A stretch of 64,000 bases of DNA from Streptomyces sp. CC228A. Lineage in GTDB: Bacteria; Actinomycetota; Actinomycetes; Streptomycetales; Streptomycetaceae. Under the pieces are notes generated by a model. That model worked only from the letters and a program-made list of their open reading frames with translations, searched no databases and was not told the DNA's origin. Location: the NCBI RefSeq assembly GCF_021390935.1, contig NZ_JAJPUI010000005.1, positions 1 through 64,000 on the forward strand. The letters run 5' to 3'. Positions 62,705 to 64,000 of the stretch are shown here, piece after piece. The first letter of the stretch is position 1, and each line of letters starts with the position of its first letter. A program made the translations under genes and the position numbers.

Positions 62705-63724
62705 TCAGTAGGTGAAGGCCAGGCCGTGCGTGCGGGCGAGGTGCCCGCCGACGTGTCCGGCGTGGATCACGACCGGGTTGCCCCAGGTGTGCTTGACCTT
62801 CAGCGAGACCCGGAACTGCGAGCAGCCGCCGAGGTCGGCGGTGGTCAGCAGAAGCGTGTTGACCGCTGCCTGATGGTGCTTGCGGTTCGCGATGTGCCAG
62901 GTGGTGGCCGTGCTCGTCTTCGGGGCGCCGCACCGGCTGCCGTCGGGGTTCTGCGGCTGGGCCTCGACCCAGGTCTGCACGGTGGTGCCGTCGTACTGGC
63001 TGGTGCCGCCCGGGCAGATGACGGAGCCGGCCTTGCAGGTGGTCAGGGCGGCGTCCTGGACGACGGCGATCCGGTCGGCGCCGGTCGGCGTGATCGTGGA
63101 ACCGAGAGTCGTCACGGTGCTGCCGGACCCCACCACCCGCTCGTCGTCCTGGAGGAGCGTCCAGCGTGCCGTGTACGGGTAGGCGGCCCGGGCGAGTTCG
63201 GCGCCGGCGGCGACCCGCATGGTCACCTTGCGGCCGTCGGCGACGATGGTGGAGTAGCTGGTGACCGACAGGCGGCAGGTGTACGTGCCCTGCTCGGGAG
63301 CGATGAAGACCCACCGCACCGTGGGCTTCTGCGTGTGCTCGTGCGGCAGCAGGTTGGCCGCCCAGTAGGCCCCGGCCTCCACACCGGCGGGCAGCGGGTC
63401 GGTCTCCGGCGTGCCGCCGCCCCGGGCGCAGCGGATGGAGAAGGTGGTGCCGAGCCAGTCGTCCCCGGTCAACTCCGTGACGTTCTCGATGAGGACGTTG
63501 CGGGCCCACAGGTACGAGCGCTCCCCGGCAGCGGCCGTGAACGTCACCTCCGTACCGGGGATGTCCCAGTACGGGCTGCCGGCCTTGGGGGTCACCGGGT
63601 AGTCGAACGCCTCGGCCGGCGCGGCCTGCGCGGGCGCGGCGGTGCCCACTGGTCCGGCGAGGGCGAGAACGGAGGCGGCGAGTACGCCGCCCAGGCGGGC
63701 GGCAAGTCTGCTTCCCAGACGCAT
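62705..63724 (-). CDS. Large secreted protein of unknown function
   Basis: ATG at 63724 with GGGGGGAA upstream; 339 residues. Signal peptide MRLGSRLAARLGGVLAASVL...APAQA. The mature protein is beta-rich with six Cys likely in disulphides (SIRCARGG, GTYTCRLS, LTTCKAGSVICPGG, SRCGAP, GGCSQF) and ends GGHLARTHGLAFTY. Conserved across Streptomyces in my recollection, but no enzymatic motif is visible. Confidence 0.85.
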   Translation of the reverse strand: MRLGSRLAARLGGVLAASVLALAGPVGTAAPAQAAPAEAFDYPVTPKAGSPYWDIPGTEVTFTAAAGERSYLWARNVLIENVTELTGDDWLGTTFSIRCARGGGTPETDPLPAGVEAGAYWAANLLPHEHTQKPTVRWVFIAPEQGTYTCRLSVTSYSTIVADGRKVTMRVAAGAELARAAYPYTARWTLLQDDERVVGSGSTVTTLGSTITPTGADRIAVVQDAALTTCKAGSVICPGGTSQYDGTTVQTWVEAQPQNPDGSRCGAPKTSTATTWHIANRKHHQAAVNTLLLTTADLGGCSQFRVSLKVKHTWGNPVVIHAGHVGGHLARTHGLAFTY

Positions 63725-64000
63725 GCGGGACGTTCCCCCCTGTGGTGGTCGTCGATCAGTGACGGTGGAATGACCAGGGGACTGTAGCCGTCGCACAGCT
63801 GGGCGCTGGTGGGTGGGAGGGGCGTTGGGAGGGCCGCCGGGGCGGTCTTGAGCTGACGTCCCGGACCTTGCGCCTCCATGCCGAGCCGCCGGGGACGGAC
63901 GGACCGGGCAGACCGTCGCGACCGTCCGCGCCGGGCGCCTCGCCGGGTCACCGGGGTCACCGCGGAGGCGGGGTGCCGTCGGTGGGGCGGCCGCCTCGGG
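63725..64000. other. Window end, nothing recognised
   Basis: 276 bp with the likely promoter of the secreted-protein gene; no further gene is supported before the edge. Confidence 0.6.

Overview
The window is GC-rich actinobacterial DNA and almost certainly from a Streptomyces chromosome. The signs are third-position G/C codon use, frequent GTG/TTG starts, many leaderless promoters (a TANNNT box 6-7 nt before the start codon), CIRCE-controlled groEL, DasR, BldD, SoxR and PHO-box type operators, an AfsA/ArpA-type gamma-butyrolactone pair and a CdgB-like diguanylate cyclase. From memory, the core gene order (groEL2, cold-shock gene, thrC, otsA/otsB, nagK-nagA, cdgB, terD, hbpS-senS-senR, msiK, rlmB, cysS, ispF-ispD, carD, phoP-phoR, phoU) resembles the SCO42xx block of S. 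coelicolor. No alignment was run.

Layout. 1-3.7 kb: an inverted, error-rich copy of an epimerase gene that also occurs at 38-39 kb is fused to two tandem secreted cell-wall hydrolases sharing a tachylectin-like propeller. 3.7-10.2 kb: aldo/keto reductase, a FNT-family channel, and a DUF5753/DUF397 regulator group with a tandem DUF397 duplication. 10.4-17 kb: alanine symporter, groEL with two CIRCE operators, a cold-shock gene, and a SAM-I riboswitch ahead of thrC and a MoaD-like sulfur carrier. 17-27 kb: glucosyl-phosphoglycerate/trehalose genes (gpgS-like, otsA, otsB), then an amino-sugar locus (solute-binding lipoprotein, nagK, nagA, PfkB kinase) with DasR-like sites. 27-37 kb: BldD-type operators and cdgB, flavin reductase, arfB, terD, a membrane M1 peptidase, and the HbpS-SenS-SenR haem/redox sensing system.

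37-45.4 kb is the accessory part: the intact epimerase, an AfsA-type butenolide synthase, an FMN reductase, a SoxR-type promoter in front of a truncated quinone oxidoreductase, an SDR reductase, a TetR/ArpA-type receptor with ARE-like operators, and an IS110-family element. 45.4-64 kb returns to housekeeping: GNAT, FAD oxidoreductase, tRNA-Thr, msiK, sugar nucleotidyltransferase, a DoxX-type protein, rlmB, cysS, ispF-ispD, carD, phoP-phoR, a PHO box, phoU, a Cys-rich mini-protein and a secreted protein.

Sequence quality matters for interpretation. At least five otherwise conserved genes carry one- or two-base indels, most of them explicable as a lost C in a C/G run. The inverted copy at 1-951 has many more. 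This looks like uncorrected long-read error and possibly a chimeric contig end, so the 'pseudogene' calls here are provisional.
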